Assembly (NCBI GenBank): GCA_021779195.1
Contig: JAJYBB010000005.1
Coordinates: 93,185-157,184 of the forward strand
Direction: 5' to 3'
Source: Bacteroidota bacterium
GTDB lineage: Bacteria; Bacteroidota; Bacteroidia; Bacteroidales; Paludibacteraceae
Length of the DNA: 64,000 nt
Shown in pieces: positions 44,142 to 52,881 of this stretch. The first letter of the stretch is position 1, and each line of letters begins with the position of its first letter. The notes beneath the pieces are model-generated. The model was not told the DNA's origin. It searched no databases and saw only the letters and a list, made by a program, of their open reading frames with translations. Position numbers and translations under genes: made by a program.

Positions 44142-44609
44142 TTATCGAAGTCTGTTTAACGATTTTACCAATTTTTCATCTTTACCAATTGCTCCGATTG
44201 CCAAATAGATTAAAATTGAGCATAAGAGCGGGAAAAGCGAAACTAAATGTAAGTGCCAATCGGTATTTAGGCGAGTACAAGCTGTCCAAATATAAAATAT
44301 CAATAGTAAATAATAAATCAGAGTAAGAAATAAATTTATTACCGATAGTCGAATTTGTTTTAACCTGTTTTTGAATGAAAATATCGTAATAAGTGTTAAT
44401 ATAGAAATGACAACTGAGACTGAAGTTAAGCCCCATGTAGTTGATTCAATTACGCTTACGTTATTTTTAATTTGAGAAATTCCTTTAAAATCAAGCATAT
44501 AAAATAAACTATCCTTTTCATTGACAAAACTTACGATCGGGTTAAAAATTGTAATCGCCATCAAAATTACTATGGCCGATAAATATACGGTCTGTATGCG
44601 TTGTATCAT
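44142..44609 (-). CDS. DUF4293 family membrane protein
   Basis: 155 residues from the ATG at 44609, chosen because MIQRIQTVYLSAI is the conserved DUF4293 start; the longer frame would run into the next gene. Four membrane segments are apparent (near 8-22, 60-78, 88-105 and 125-140). The family is found in Bacteroidetes; its function is unknown. It is the last gene downstream of the nucleotide-sugar genes on the same strand, 49 bases after the dehydrogenase. In other genomes I recall DUF4293 near rho; that is not testable here. Confidence 0.75.
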   Translation of the reverse strand: MIQRIQTVYLSAIVILMAITIFNPIVSFVNEKDSLFYMLDFKGISQIKNNVSVIESTTWGLTSVSVVISILTLITIFSFKNRLKQIRLSVINLFLTLIYYLLLIFYIWTACTRLNTDWHLHLVSLFPLLCSILIYLAIGAIGKDEKLVKSLNRLR

Positions 44610-44658
44610 TTTGTTTTTAAGTTTTTTATTACTGTAAGTTATGAGTTTTGAATCTAAA

Positions 44659-45684
44659 TTATTTGTTTTTTTTCCATTGGGTATCTCTGACAGCATAAAT
44701 TCTTTCAATAATTTCAATTACTTTCAATCCTTCAAGTACATTGGTTGTAATTGTTCCTTTGTCAGTCAATTTTTCAATTACGTTTTGAATCACGTAATGG
44801 TGGTTTTGAGCCGATCCTTTATATAATCCATAATCATTGGGCGGATTAGATGGTGCTAATTTAGGCATATCGTAATCTTTTATATGACAGTAAGTTACTT
44901 CGTTCATGTACTGTCCGGCGACTTTCACGGTACCTTTTGATCCAATAATGGTTATGCTGCTTTCCAAGTTTGTATCCCACACTGAGGTTGAATAATTTAA
45001 GCTGCCCATACCACCGTTAATAAAATTAAAAGTAACTACACCGCTATCTTCAAAATCAGTTAAATCATGATGATTGAAATCTGCAAAATTACCGCTTATG
45101 TTCGTAATATCGCCAAAAAGCCAATACATGATATCGATAAAATGTGAAAATTGAGTAAACAGGGTTCCTCCATCCAATTTGGCATCTCCATGCCAATTCC
45201 CTTTTTTGTAGTACCGATCATCACGATTCCAGTAGCAATCTAACTTAACCATGAAAATATCGCCTAGTATTTTGTTGTCAATCAATTCTTTAAGCCATGC
45301 TGAAGGAGGTGAATATCGGTTTTGCATCACACTGAAAACATGTTTTGACATTTCGAGCGATTTGAACAGGATTTGTTCAGCATCGGATTTGCTTAATGCA
45401 ATGGGTTTTTCGATTACCACATGCTTTTTTGCTGCTAATGCTTTAATGGCATAAATTGCATGAAAACCATTTGGGGTACAAATATTAATCACATCGATAC
45501 CTAAATCGGAGGCTAATAATTCGTCAAAATTATTGAAATACAATTCTTTAATATCGGCTAATCCAACTTCTTCTTTGGGTAAAACATCACAAACCGCTAT
45601 CAATTCGGCATCCGGATTTCGTCTAATCATTTCGGCATGTCGTTTTCCGATATGCCCAAGTCCAATTACTGCAAATTTAATCAT
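44659..45684 (-). CDS. Gfo/Idh/MocA oxidoreductase, UDP-sugar 3-dehydrogenase (WbpB/WlbA-like)
   Basis: 341 residues. The Rossmann domain starts FAVIGLGHIGKRHAEMI, and the catalytic EKP is at 92-94 in VVIEKPIALS. WbpB/WlbA oxidises C3 of UDP-N-acetyl-glucosaminuronate to the 3-keto sugar, with NAD recycled against 2-oxoglutarate. HFIDIMYWLFGDI and RNSPP-like regions (QNRYSPPSAWLKELI) are typical. It sits with the aminotransferase and acetyltransferase that act on this 3-keto sugar, 10 bases after the acetyltransferase gene; together they give UDP-2,3-diacetamido-2,3-dideoxy-glucuronate. The first pathway enzyme (UDP-GlcNAc 6-dehydrogenase) is not in this window. Confidence 0.85.
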   Translation of the reverse strand: MIKFAVIGLGHIGKRHAEMIRRNPDAELIAVCDVLPKEEVGLADIKELYFNNFDELLASDLGIDVINICTPNGFHAIYAIKALAAKKHVVIEKPIALSKSDAEQILFKSLEMSKHVFSVMQNRYSPPSAWLKELIDNKILGDIFMVKLDCYWNRDDRYYKKGNWHGDAKLDGGTLFTQFSHFIDIMYWLFGDITNISGNFADFNHHDLTDFEDSGVVTFNFINGGMGSLNYSTSVWDTNLESSITIIGSKGTVKVAGQYMNEVTYCHIKDYDMPKLAPSNPPNDYGLYKGSAQNHHYVIQNVIEKLTDKGTITTNVLEGLKVIEIIERIYAVRDTQWKKNK

Positions 45685-45694
45685 CTTCGTATTT

Positions 45695-46267
45695 TTATTT
45701 TATTCGTTGTACTTTTCCATCTGTTAATTTATATTCTTGTCTGGTTTCAGGACAAAACGCAATTCCATACTCATTAAATTCTAATTTATGTCCGTTCTCG
45801 CTTACCCAGCCAATTTGTTTTGCCGGATTTCCAACAACTAATGCGTAAGGTTTCACAGGTTTTGTAATGACTGCACCAGCACCAATCATAGCATAGGTAC
45901 CAATCTCATTGCCGCATACAATCGTAGCATTGGCTCCGATACTTGCACCTTTTCGCACTAAAGTCTGCAAATATTCGTTTTTTCGGTTCACATGGCTTCG
46001 TGGATTGATCACATTTGTAAAAACCATTGAGGGACCCAAAAATACGTCATCTTCACAAATTACTCCGGTATAAACTGAAACATTGTTTTGAATTTTCACA
46101 TTTTTACCTAATTCCACCAATGGCGAAATTACTACATTTTGACCGATATTGCAAGAAAATCCGATTTTACAACCAGACATGATATGAGAAAAATGCCATA
46201 TTTTTGTATTGTCTCCAATTTCGCAATCCAGGTCAATTATCGAAGTTTCGTGTGCAAAATATTTCAT
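45695..46267 (-). CDS. UDP-3-amino sugar N-acetyltransferase (WbpD/WlbB-like)
   Basis: 190 residues of left-handed parallel beta-helix hexapeptide repeats (CEIGDNTKIWHFSHIMSGCKIG, VELGKNVKIQNNVSVYTGVI, CEDDVFLGPSMVFTNVINP). TLVRKGASIGANATIVCGNEIG matches the acetyl-CoA-binding region of WbpD/WlbB trimers (WbpD of Pseudomonas is also ~190 residues). It would acetylate the 3-amino group of UDP-GlcNAc3NA to give the 2,3-diacetamido sugar. Position between the aminotransferase and dehydrogenase genes supports this. It is 62 bases downstream of the aminotransferase gene. Confidence 0.87.
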   Translation of the reverse strand: MKYFAHETSIIDLDCEIGDNTKIWHFSHIMSGCKIGFSCNIGQNVVISPLVELGKNVKIQNNVSVYTGVICEDDVFLGPSMVFTNVINPRSHVNRKNEYLQTLVRKGASIGANATIVCGNEIGTYAMIGAGAVITKPVKPYALVVGNPAKQIGWVSENGHKLEFNEYGIAFCPETRQEYKLTDGKVQRIK

Positions 46268-46329
46268 GATTTAGTGAATGGAATTAAATATCTATTTGGG
46301 AATATGTTGAAATGGAATTAATTTAATAT

Positions 46330-47457
46330 TTATCCAATGAAATTTAAAACAGATTGAGAAATATATTTCAATTCTTCTTCGTTTAGTTCAGTATGCATCG
46401 GCAAAGATAAAACGCATTCACATAATTTTTCAGCAACAGGAAAATCGCCTTTTTTATAACGTGGATCTTGATATGCTTTTTGCAAATGAAGTGGAACAGG
46501 ATAATAAATCATGGCCGGAATACCTTTATCGGCAAGATATTTTATCATTTCCTTTCGATCAAGATCTGCTAATTTTAAAGTGTATTGATGAAAGACATGA
46601 GTCGAAAATTCAGAACGTTTGGGAAGAATTAAATTTTTATTGTCTGCAAAAGCGCTGTCATAAAATTGTGCAGCCGTTTGGCGGGCAAAGCAATATTCAT
46701 TAAGGTATTTGAGTTTCACATCAAGCACTGCTGCCTGAATACTGTCCAATCGTGAGTTAACTCCGATTCTGTCGTGATAATACCTGGTTTTCATTCCATG
46801 ATTAGCAATTGATCTGATTTGCTCTGCATATTCGTCGTTATTTGTGAAAATGGCTCCACCATCGCCAAAACATCCAAGGTTTTTCGAAGGGAAAAACGAG
46901 GTACACCCAATATCCCCGATACATCCAGAAAATGATTGATGTCCGTCTGAGAAAGTGTACTTTGAACCGATAGATTGACAAGCGTCCTCAATCACAAATA
47001 AATTGTGTTTTTTTGCAATAGCCATAATTTCTTCCATATTAGCATTTTGACCGAAAAGGTGAACCGGAACAATGGCTTTTGTTTTGGGAGTAATGGATTG
47101 CTTTATTGATTCAAGTGAAATGTTGAATGTATCGAAATCTACATCAACCACTACCGGCGTCAATCCAAGCAATGCCACCACTTCTGCTGTGGCTATAAAT
47201 GTGAATGTGGGGGTTATTACTTCATCCCCGGGTTTCAACCCTAATGCCATTAGTGCGATTTGTAAGGCGTCGGTTCCATTCCCAACGGGAATAACGTGTT
47301 TAACGCCCAAATACAACTCCAAATGATGCTGAAATTCAGTTACCTTTCCTCCTTTAATGAATGTGGTGTTGTCAATAACTTCCTGAATGCCTGTATCGAT
47401 TTCAGATTTTATCTTTTGATATTGACTTTTTAAGTCAACCATTTGTATGTTATTCAT
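46330..47457 (-). CDS. DegT/DnrJ/EryC1 sugar aminotransferase (WbpE/WlbC-like)
   Basis: 375 residues, a fold-type I PLP enzyme. The PLP-binding Lys192 is in FFPSKNLGCFGDGGA, with NGTDALQIAL (~60-69) and EDACQSIGSKY (~157-167) around the cofactor. WbpE/WlbC transfers an amino group from glutamate to the 3-keto sugar nucleotide. The C-terminal active-site block PMHTELNEEE is typical of the family. The start is only 2 bases after the stop of the ybbR gene, so it is probably translated from the nusB-yajC-ybbR transcript. The acetyltransferase and dehydrogenase genes follow. Confidence 0.88.
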   Translation of the reverse strand: MNNIQMVDLKSQYQKIKSEIDTGIQEVIDNTTFIKGGKVTEFQHHLELYLGVKHVIPVGNGTDALQIALMALGLKPGDEVITPTFTFIATAEVVALLGLTPVVVDVDFDTFNISLESIKQSITPKTKAIVPVHLFGQNANMEEIMAIAKKHNLFVIEDACQSIGSKYTFSDGHQSFSGCIGDIGCTSFFPSKNLGCFGDGGAIFTNNDEYAEQIRSIANHGMKTRYYHDRIGVNSRLDSIQAAVLDVKLKYLNEYCFARQTAAQFYDSAFADNKNLILPKRSEFSTHVFHQYTLKLADLDRKEMIKYLADKGIPAMIYYPVPLHLQKAYQDPRYKKGDFPVAEKLCECVLSLPMHTELNEEELKYISQSVLNFIG

Positions 47458-47459
47458 TT

Positions 47460-48449
47460 TTAATGTGTTGGTTCTAAAATAAATTCAACTTCCTGTGGCG
47501 AAATTCGAAGATTCGAAATATATTTTGAGCCATTGATGATATTCAGTTTTTGTTTTGTAACATTAACTTTCTGAATATCATTATAATCTAAATACACCTG
47601 AATATCAGTTGGATTAAAGGAATTAAAATGACTTAAACCAACAGTAAAGGTAGCTTCAACAACAGGAGGGAATGTGCGCAATTTGAAGTTTACTGGACAA
47701 TGCAATACCTGAATTGGAATTTGAATCTTTTTTTCGGTAAATTGTTCAGCACAAATAGTAACTTTAATATTTTTTGATGAATACCGAACAGATTTTATCG
47801 GTTTTAATTTGAAAACATAAGTTGCCGTATCGGTAATATTGCTAAGATCGATGAACTCTGTTGAAATAGATTTTAAAGATTCAATCAATTTTTTAGGTCC
47901 AAAAACAGTTACCAGTGAAGGATCAAGCAGAATATCTCCGTTGATAATATGCTGATGAGCTGGTTCAATTTTCGCATTCAACTTGATGGGTAAAACTGTG
48001 GTACTTAATTTTTCATATTGAATTAAAATAGAATCAGGATGTACTTCGAGAATGGATGTTGTGGGTTTTAAATAACGCTTCAATCGACCGGCAAGTTGAT
48101 CGGCAGTAATAACAATATCACCTTTTTGATAAAATGTACGACTCAAATCTATGCTCATCGGATGTAACCCATTTCTTGAATATCCGAGCAATTGCAGTCC
48201 CTGATCGTGAACACTCAGCGAAATAACTGCAGGAGGATTATTGGTGATGTCAATATTGGGAGGTACACCTACATAACGAAGCGGTACGGAAATGGTGGTT
48301 TCTCGTTCTTTCCCTAAAGCATGAACAAACCAAAATCCTGCAGATAGGGCAAAAAAAAGCAAAAAGATTAAAATATCTTTTGATAAAAAGAATGATTTAA
48401 TCTTTTGCAAGTAATACCTGAATAATTTTATGCCGAAGTGTTCAGCCAT
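47460..48449 (-). CDS. YbbR-like domain protein (CdaR-related)
   Basis: 329 residues with one N-terminal transmembrane segment (ILIFLLFFALSAGFWFVHAL) followed by extracytoplasmic YbbR domains (SVPLRYVGVPPNIDITNNPPAVISLSVHDQGLQLLGY and three further stretches). In Gram-positives such proteins (CdaR) regulate the c-di-AMP cyclase CdaA. In Bacteroidetes the gene lies with nusB and yajC, and the role is not established. It is 8 bases downstream of yajC and 2 bases upstream of the aminotransferase gene, so clearly within one transcript. Confidence 0.85.
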   Translation of the reverse strand: MAEHFGIKLFRYYLQKIKSFFLSKDILIFLLFFALSAGFWFVHALGKERETTISVPLRYVGVPPNIDITNNPPAVISLSVHDQGLQLLGYSRNGLHPMSIDLSRTFYQKGDIVITADQLAGRLKRYLKPTTSILEVHPDSILIQYEKLSTTVLPIKLNAKIEPAHQHIINGDILLDPSLVTVFGPKKLIESLKSISTEFIDLSNITDTATYVFKLKPIKSVRYSSKNIKVTICAEQFTEKKIQIPIQVLHCPVNFKLRTFPPVVEATFTVGLSHFNSFNPTDIQVYLDYNDIQKVNVTKQKLNIINGSKYISNLRISPQEVEFILEPTH

Positions 48450-48457
48450 AAACTCGT

Positions 48458-48787
48458 TTATTTTGCCTGATTCTGAATATCTTCAGCAGTTGCAAAAACG
48501 GAATTTTTGTCTACTTTAATACGAACATTTTCAGCAATTTCGATTGTTACGGTTGTTTCTTTAATATCTTTTACCTTCCCGTAAATTCCACCCGAAGTTA
48601 CAACAGAGTCTCCTGTTTTCATAGCTTCCCGTTGTTTTTTAATTTCTTTTTGACGTTTGCTTTGGGGGCGAATCATGAAGAAATAAAACACCACAAAAAT
48701 TAAAACCATCATTAAAATACCGGTATAATTTCCAGTTGCTGAACCGGTTGCTGAACCGGTTTGTAATAAAATACTTAAAAGATTCAT
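48458..48787 (-). CDS. yajC: preprotein translocase accessory subunit YajC
   Basis: 109 residues: one membrane helix (YTGILMMVLIFVVFYFFMI) followed by the family motif RPQSKRQKEIKKQREAMKTGD and a small beta domain (GGIYGKVKDIKETTVTIEIAENVRIKVDKNSV). YajC associates with SecDF at the inner membrane. The N-terminus contains a short repeat GSATGSATG, odd but within a region that varies. A -7-like element (TATATTTG) on the minus strand lies at 48823-48816. It sits between nusB and the ybbR gene. Confidence 0.93.
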   Translation of the reverse strand: MNLLSILLQTGSATGSATGNYTGILMMVLIFVVFYFFMIRPQSKRQKEIKKQREAMKTGDSVVTSGGIYGKVKDIKETTVTIEIAENVRIKVDKNSVFATAEDIQNQAK

Positions 48788-48828
48788 ATTTGTATTGTTT
48801 TAAAAATTTCTGTTGCAAATATACTGTT

Positions 48829-49779
48829 TTATTTCGTAATATCGTTTATCAACACCACTTTAGTGAGTTTATTTTGTTTTTTCAATTCACCCACAATATT
48901 ATCGAGTACACCATTGATAAAGGTTCCACTTTTATCGGTACTGTAAGTTTTGGCAATTTCAATATACTCGTTTAACGTAACACTTACCGGGATAGTGGGG
49001 AAATGAGATAATTCCGCTAATGCAACTTGCATTATGACAATATCCATGAAGGCTATTCGATCTAAATCCCAATTTTTAGTGTGATTATCAATCATTTGAC
49101 GATATTCAATCTCATTTGTTAAAACATTTCGCAACAACTTGCGAGCATATTCCGCATCTTCTTCATCTTTAAACATGGGTAAAACCGGCTGAGTTGGTCC
49201 ATTGTTTAAATCGAATCGTTTAATCGTTTTAATTATAAAACTTACCACCATTTCAACATCGTCTGTCCAGTATATGTTTTGGTCTTGTATCGACTCGTCT
49301 AATGCTTCGCTTTGCAAAATGATCTTTTTAAATATCTTTCGCCAAATATCTTTGTCGCTGGTATAATCGGCAACAGGTGCTTGCATGTAAAGGTTGTAAA
49401 AATCCGAAGTAATTATAGTCTCGTACAAGATTTTAATTATTTCAGCATCGTTTACCCACGAGAGTTTATGGTGTTTTAAATAATCGTTAAAGGAGTAGCT
49501 TTTTGTTAATTGAGCAATAAATTGATTATCAATAAATCGAGTGTTTGGATTTAAATCTTCATCGGTGGGACGTAGTTTATTTCGCTTTATTTCAATCTTC
49601 TGGGCAGCAAACTGAGTTATTTCAACAGATAATTGAAGTAGATGAAAATACAGATCGTAAGTTTTTTCGATGCTGTGAAACAATTCTTTTTCGGCTTGTG
49701 GCAACGATTTGCCATCACTTTTGTAATAAGCATATAAGATTTGTACAATCTTGATACGCAATAATGTTCGGTTAATCAT
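48829..49779 (-). CDS. nusB: transcription antitermination protein NusB (long form)
   Basis: 316 residues, about twice the E. coli length, as is usual in Bacteroidetes: an N-terminal extension (RTLLRIKIVQILYAYYKSDG, TKSYSFNDYLKHHKLSWVNDA) precedes the conserved C-terminal NusB fold (LRNVLTNEIEYRQMIDNHTKNWDLDRIAFMDIVIMQVALAEL, NEYIEIAKTYSTDKSGTFINGVLDNIV). NusB with NusE/S10 binds boxA of rRNA leaders to prevent premature termination. It is the first gene of the operon; a minus-strand -7 element (TATCTTTG) lies at 49816-49809. Confidence 0.93.
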   Translation of the reverse strand: MINRTLLRIKIVQILYAYYKSDGKSLPQAEKELFHSIEKTYDLYFHLLQLSVEITQFAAQKIEIKRNKLRPTDEDLNPNTRFIDNQFIAQLTKSYSFNDYLKHHKLSWVNDAEIIKILYETIITSDFYNLYMQAPVADYTSDKDIWRKIFKKIILQSEALDESIQDQNIYWTDDVEMVVSFIIKTIKRFDLNNGPTQPVLPMFKDEEDAEYARKLLRNVLTNEIEYRQMIDNHTKNWDLDRIAFMDIVIMQVALAELSHFPTIPVSVTLNEYIEIAKTYSTDKSGTFINGVLDNIVGELKKQNKLTKVVLINDITK

Positions 49780-49808
49780 AAAATTCCGTGAACGCTTTTA
49801 TTTCGTTG

Positions 49809-49816
49809 CAAAGATA
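49809..49816 (-). promoter_or_regulatory. -7 element of nusB
   Basis: CAAAGATA on the plus strand reads TATCTTTG, 30 bases before the nusB start. Confidence 0.5.
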
Positions 49817-49953
49817 ATATATTTTTCAGTATTCCGAAAGTTTAGTTTTGCATTCATGTACGAAGTAATGTAATTCACGATCATCAATAAAGGAAACACC
49901 TTTCAAGTTAAAATTATATGTTTAAAAATTCGGGAGATAATAACAAAACATCA

Positions 49954-50352
49954 TTATACTAACCAGGGGAAACGGAAGCAAGTTTCATTGTAAAGACAGT
50001 AATCAGCCGGTCCATTAGCCGAAAGTGTTTTTACAGTGGCAGCTTCTGAAAGTAATGTTTTAGCAAATTCTAATGTTGTGCCAGTTTTAACGCGGTCGTC
50101 GACTAATAAAATTTTTTTACCTTTGAAATCAAAGTCAATTTCGGCAAGTAACTTTGGCTTATCATAAAGTTTATTTTGCATGGCATCGCGCAAATTTATC
50201 TTCAGTAAATGAAACTCGCATCCCAATCGTTGATTGATTAATGCAGCAGGAATAATACCACCGTTAGCAATGGCTACTACTAAATCAAATGTTTCAGGAA
50301 TATCAATTTGTCTGATTCGTTCCAACATTTCATCGAAAGGTTTTCTTTCCAT
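49954..50352 (-). CDS. phosphoribosyltransferase-family protein
   Basis: 132 residues from the ATG at 50352; the longer frame (to 50379) would start inside the terminator of the upstream gene. It carries the type I phosphoribosyltransferase PRPP loop ILLVDDRVKTGTTLEFAKTLL (~85-105) and a VVAIANGGIIPAALI strand (~25-39), matching small Gpt/Xpt-like folds. The hood domain is minimal, so the base substrate cannot be predicted, and some such proteins are regulators. It is downstream of the ECF S-like gene but separated by a strong terminator. Confidence 0.75.
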   Translation of the reverse strand: MERKPFDEMLERIRQIDIPETFDLVVAIANGGIIPAALINQRLGCEFHLLKINLRDAMQNKLYDKPKLLAEIDFDFKGKKILLVDDRVKTGTTLEFAKTLLSEAATVKTLSANGPADYCLYNETCFRFPWLV

Positions 50353-50365
50353 ATTGTATTTAAAT

Positions 50366-50405
50366 TTAAAAAAAATCACAAGCTGAAAAAAATTCAGTTG
50401 TGATT
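50366..50405 (-). terminator. intrinsic terminator of the ECF S-like gene
   Basis: AATCACAA and CTGAA (50374-50387, one bulged G) pair with TTCAG and TTGTGATT (50393-50405); on the minus strand a run of T follows. Confidence 0.85.
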
Positions 50406-50439
50406 TATATATTCTATTTTCTGAATATTAAAATTTGAA

Positions 50440-50949
50440 TTACCATTTTGCTAATGCTTTCAGTGCAATATAACCGCCGAAAAGTTGCAATAGTATACCT
50501 GGATAGCCAATACGAATGTCCTGTATGGCAGCCATAAAACTTCCTGAAATTGCCAATTCAGCTATCATTCCAATGCCTTGATAAAATAAAATAATACCTG
50601 CCAAATTCATTAAACTGATTTGACGAGTACGTTGTGCCAAATATCCGGCGGCAACTGCCATTAAAGTCGATTTTATCAGAATTACAGGTAGCATTTCGGC
50701 TCCGGGCATACTAAAAATGAAATAATTTATTAAGGGTGATGCTATAGCAGTTAATAAACCGGTTACAATTCCAAATTTATATGCTGCTATTAAAGTGAAA
50801 AAATAAATGGGCAACCAAATTAGTCCACCCATAGGTATCAAATGGGCTAACTGAGGAAAAACTAAATTTCCGGCAGCAAATAATGAGGCAAAAAGATATG
50901 CCTTTGCATTTACAAATTTGAAAGAATAAAGCTTTAGAGTAGATTCCAT
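50440..50949 (-). CDS. small polytopic membrane protein, ECF transporter S component-like
   Basis: 169 residues with about five or six hydrophobic helices (LFASLFAAGNLVFPQLAHLIPMGGLIWLPIYFFTLIAAYKFG; ASPLINYFIFSMP; LLQLFGGYIALKAL). The pattern of short helices with PMGG and a C-terminal aromatic tail resembles S components of energy-coupling factor vitamin transporters. No EcfT or ATPase gene is next to it, so it would rely on a shared module elsewhere. The substrate is unknown. I see no riboswitch in its upstream region. A minus-strand -7 match (TATTTTTG) lies at 51041-51034. Confidence 0.65.
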   Translation of the reverse strand: MESTLKLYSFKFVNAKAYLFASLFAAGNLVFPQLAHLIPMGGLIWLPIYFFTLIAAYKFGIVTGLLTAIASPLINYFIFSMPGAEMLPVILIKSTLMAVAAGYLAQRTRQISLMNLAGIILFYQGIGMIAELAISGSFMAAIQDIRIGYPGILLQLFGGYIALKALAKW

Positions 50950-51349
50950 AAGTGTATGTTTTATGTTTACTTTATATAATTATAATTGATATATGAATGA
51001 TCACTTCAAAAAAAATCGGTAAAGAAATACGGACAAAAATAGCAATTATATTTAAACATTTGACTGAATTTAATTCTAAAAAGGTTTAAATTCGGATGAA
51101 ATATTTGGTTGATTAGGATAAATATAAGATATACAGATATATATCTTATTATTTCAAATTTTAAGTCTGTCGATTTTTTCGTTGAATTGACAGTGTTTTG
51201 TATGTAATCTGACAAATATAGATGCAAATGTTATAAAAAACCATTTTTTATTTGATAGATTCAAAAAAAATACAGAAATTTGAGGGCTTTTTGGTGTGAT
51301 ACATCAAATCAGAACGCTAAATTATCAATTTGAAAAAATCAGTGACGTT
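50950..51349. other. divergent intergenic region, no gene accepted
   Basis: AT-rich spacer between the ECF S-like gene (minus) and the PUR-domain gene (plus). Two minus-strand -7 matches occur (51034-51041 and 51213-51220). A 73-codon minus-strand frame (51006-51227) has no recognisable features. A GTG at 51296 is in frame with the PUR-domain gene but gives an untypical N-terminus. Confidence 0.45.
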
Positions 51350-51751
51350 ATGGACGGAGAAAAGAAAAAATTTGAAATTGAAAAAAAAGACAACGAAATT
51401 ATTTATTCAAAAGCTATTAAAGCTGGCAAGCGAATTTATTATTTAGATGTGAAGAAAAGCCGAAACGACGATTTGTTTTTGGCAATTACCGAGAGTAAAA
51501 AGAAAGTGGTTGGATTTGACGAAGATGCTCAAGTAACCTACGAAAAACACAAAATTTTTCTTTATAAAGAAGATTTCGATAAATTTATAGAGGGGATTGA
51601 AGACGTGGTAAAATTTATCAAACAGGAACAAGGTGATGCTCCTCAACGAATATATAAATCAGATATACCTGAAGTGAATGATGAGGCTGATGAATCCCAG
51701 GTAGTAGAGGAGTTAAAATCGAAAAGTTTTTTTGATAAATTTAAATTCTAA
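51350..51751 (+). CDS. DUF3276 PUR-domain nucleic-acid-binding protein
   Basis: 133 residues from the ATG at 51350, so the protein begins with a charged segment (MDGEKKKFEIEKKDNE). The DUF3276/PUR-alpha-like domain is clear (IYSKAIKAGKRIYYLDVKKS, DLFLAITESKKKVVGFD, YEKHKIFLYKEDFDKFIEGI). Structures of the family show a Pur-alpha fold that binds single-stranded DNA or RNA. It ends in an acidic tail (EVNDEADESQVVEELK). It is probably a small abundant nucleic-acid-binding protein of Bacteroidetes. The gene ends 33 bases before an imperfect hairpin. Confidence 0.85.
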   Translation: MDGEKKKFEIEKKDNEIIYSKAIKAGKRIYYLDVKKSRNDDLFLAITESKKKVVGFDEDAQVTYEKHKIFLYKEDFDKFIEGIEDVVKFIKQEQGDAPQRIYKSDIPEVNDEADESQVVEELKSKSFFDKFKF

Positions 51752-51784
51752 TAAAATATTTAAATCAAAATCCAAGAACTTCGG

Positions 51785-51833
51785 ATCAAGAACCAGAACT
51801 AAATATACGTAGTTCTGGCTTTTGGTTCTTGAT
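51785..51833 (+). repeat. imperfect inverted repeat before the threonine aldolase gene
   Basis: ATCAAGAACC and AGAACT (51785-51800) pair with AGTTCT (51811-51816) and GGTTCTTGAT (51824-51833), with a 7-base bulge. It sits 33 bases after the PUR-domain gene and 19 bases before the aldolase ATG; it may be a terminator or a leader hairpin. Confidence 0.5.
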
Positions 51834-51852
51834 AATATTATCAACTATAAAA

Positions 51853-52881
51853 ATGAAATCATTTGCAAGTGACAATTATTCAGGTATTCATCCCGAGATT
51901 TTACAGGCTATTATCGGGGCAAATCGTGATCATCAAATTTCCTATGGTGACGATGATTATACCGAAAAAGTAAACCGGAATTTTCAGAAAATATTCGGTG
52001 ATGTGATGGTTTTGTACACATTTAATGGTACAGGTGCCAATGTAACTTGCTTAAAATGCTGTACTTTACCTTTTCAATCGGCTGTTTGCTCTGAACATGC
52101 GCATATTTTGGTGGATGAATGTGGCGCTCCTACACAAAGTATCGGATGTACGCTGCTTCCCATTAAAACGCCTGACGGCAAATTGACTCCGGAAATGGTG
52201 AAGCCTTTGCTAAATCGCGTGGGAAACGTTCACAATACTCAGCCTAAAGTGATTTCGATCAGTCAAACTACCGAATTAGGCACTGTTTATTCTCTCAGCG
52301 AGTTGACCAAATTATGTGCTTTTGCACATGAAAATGACTTGTATGTTCACATGGATGGTGCCCGAATTTCGAATGCGGTGGCATCGCTGGGAATTGGACT
52401 TAAACAAGCAACAGTGGATTGTGGGGTTGATATAATGAGTTTTGGGGGAACTAAGAATGGTCTTATGATTGGCGAGGCTGTACTTATTTTTAACGATGAA
52501 CTTAAAGCAAATGCTCCTTATTTTCATAAACAAACGGCACAACTTTTTTCAAAGAACCGCTTCATTGCAGTTCAATTCGAGGCATTGTTAAATAATGACT
52601 TATGGTTACGAATGGCTGATCATTCAAACAAAATGGCAAAATTATTGGCTTCAGAAGTCGTAAAAATTCCCGAAGTGAAAATTACCCAACAAGTTGATGC
52701 AAATTCGCTTTTCGTAATTGTACCAGAACAGGTTCTCGTTCCTTTGAGGGCTTTATATCCATTTTATGAATGGGATGCTCAAACGCACGAACAACGATGG
52801 ATGTGTTCGTTCGATACAACCGAAGATGATGTATATGAATTCGTAAAAAGTTTGAAAAAATTAGTGTCTAATAAAATGTAA
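51853..52881 (+). CDS. ltaE: low-specificity L-threonine aldolase
   Basis: 342 residues from the ATG at 51853, which gives the family start MKSFASDNYSGIHPEIL. It is a fold-type I PLP enzyme that cleaves threonine or allo-threonine to glycine and acetaldehyde. The PLP Lys201 is in SFGGTKNGLMIGEAV, the phosphate/aspartate contact in VHMDGARISNA (Asp168, Arg171), and the N-terminal FNGTGANVT is also conserved. The N-terminal half is family-like in GDDDYTEKVNRNFQKIFG. A hairpin sits just upstream. The downstream 565 bases are non-coding. Confidence 0.92.
   Translation: MKSFASDNYSGIHPEILQAIIGANRDHQISYGDDDYTEKVNRNFQKIFGDVMVLYTFNGTGANVTCLKCCTLPFQSAVCSEHAHILVDECGAPTQSIGCTLLPIKTPDGKLTPEMVKPLLNRVGNVHNTQPKVISISQTTELGTVYSLSELTKLCAFAHENDLYVHMDGARISNAVASLGIGLKQATVDCGVDIMSFGGTKNGLMIGEAVLIFNDELKANAPYFHKQTAQLFSKNRFIAVQFEALLNNDLWLRMADHSNKMAKLLASEVVKIPEVKITQQVDANSLFVIVPEQVLVPLRALYPFYEWDAQTHEQRWMCSFDTTEDDVYEFVKSLKKLVSNKM

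Noticed and set aside
50950..51349. Vitamin riboswitch upstream of the ECF S-like gene
   Set aside because: Reading the minus strand I found no TPP, cobalamin, FMN or similar conserved core.
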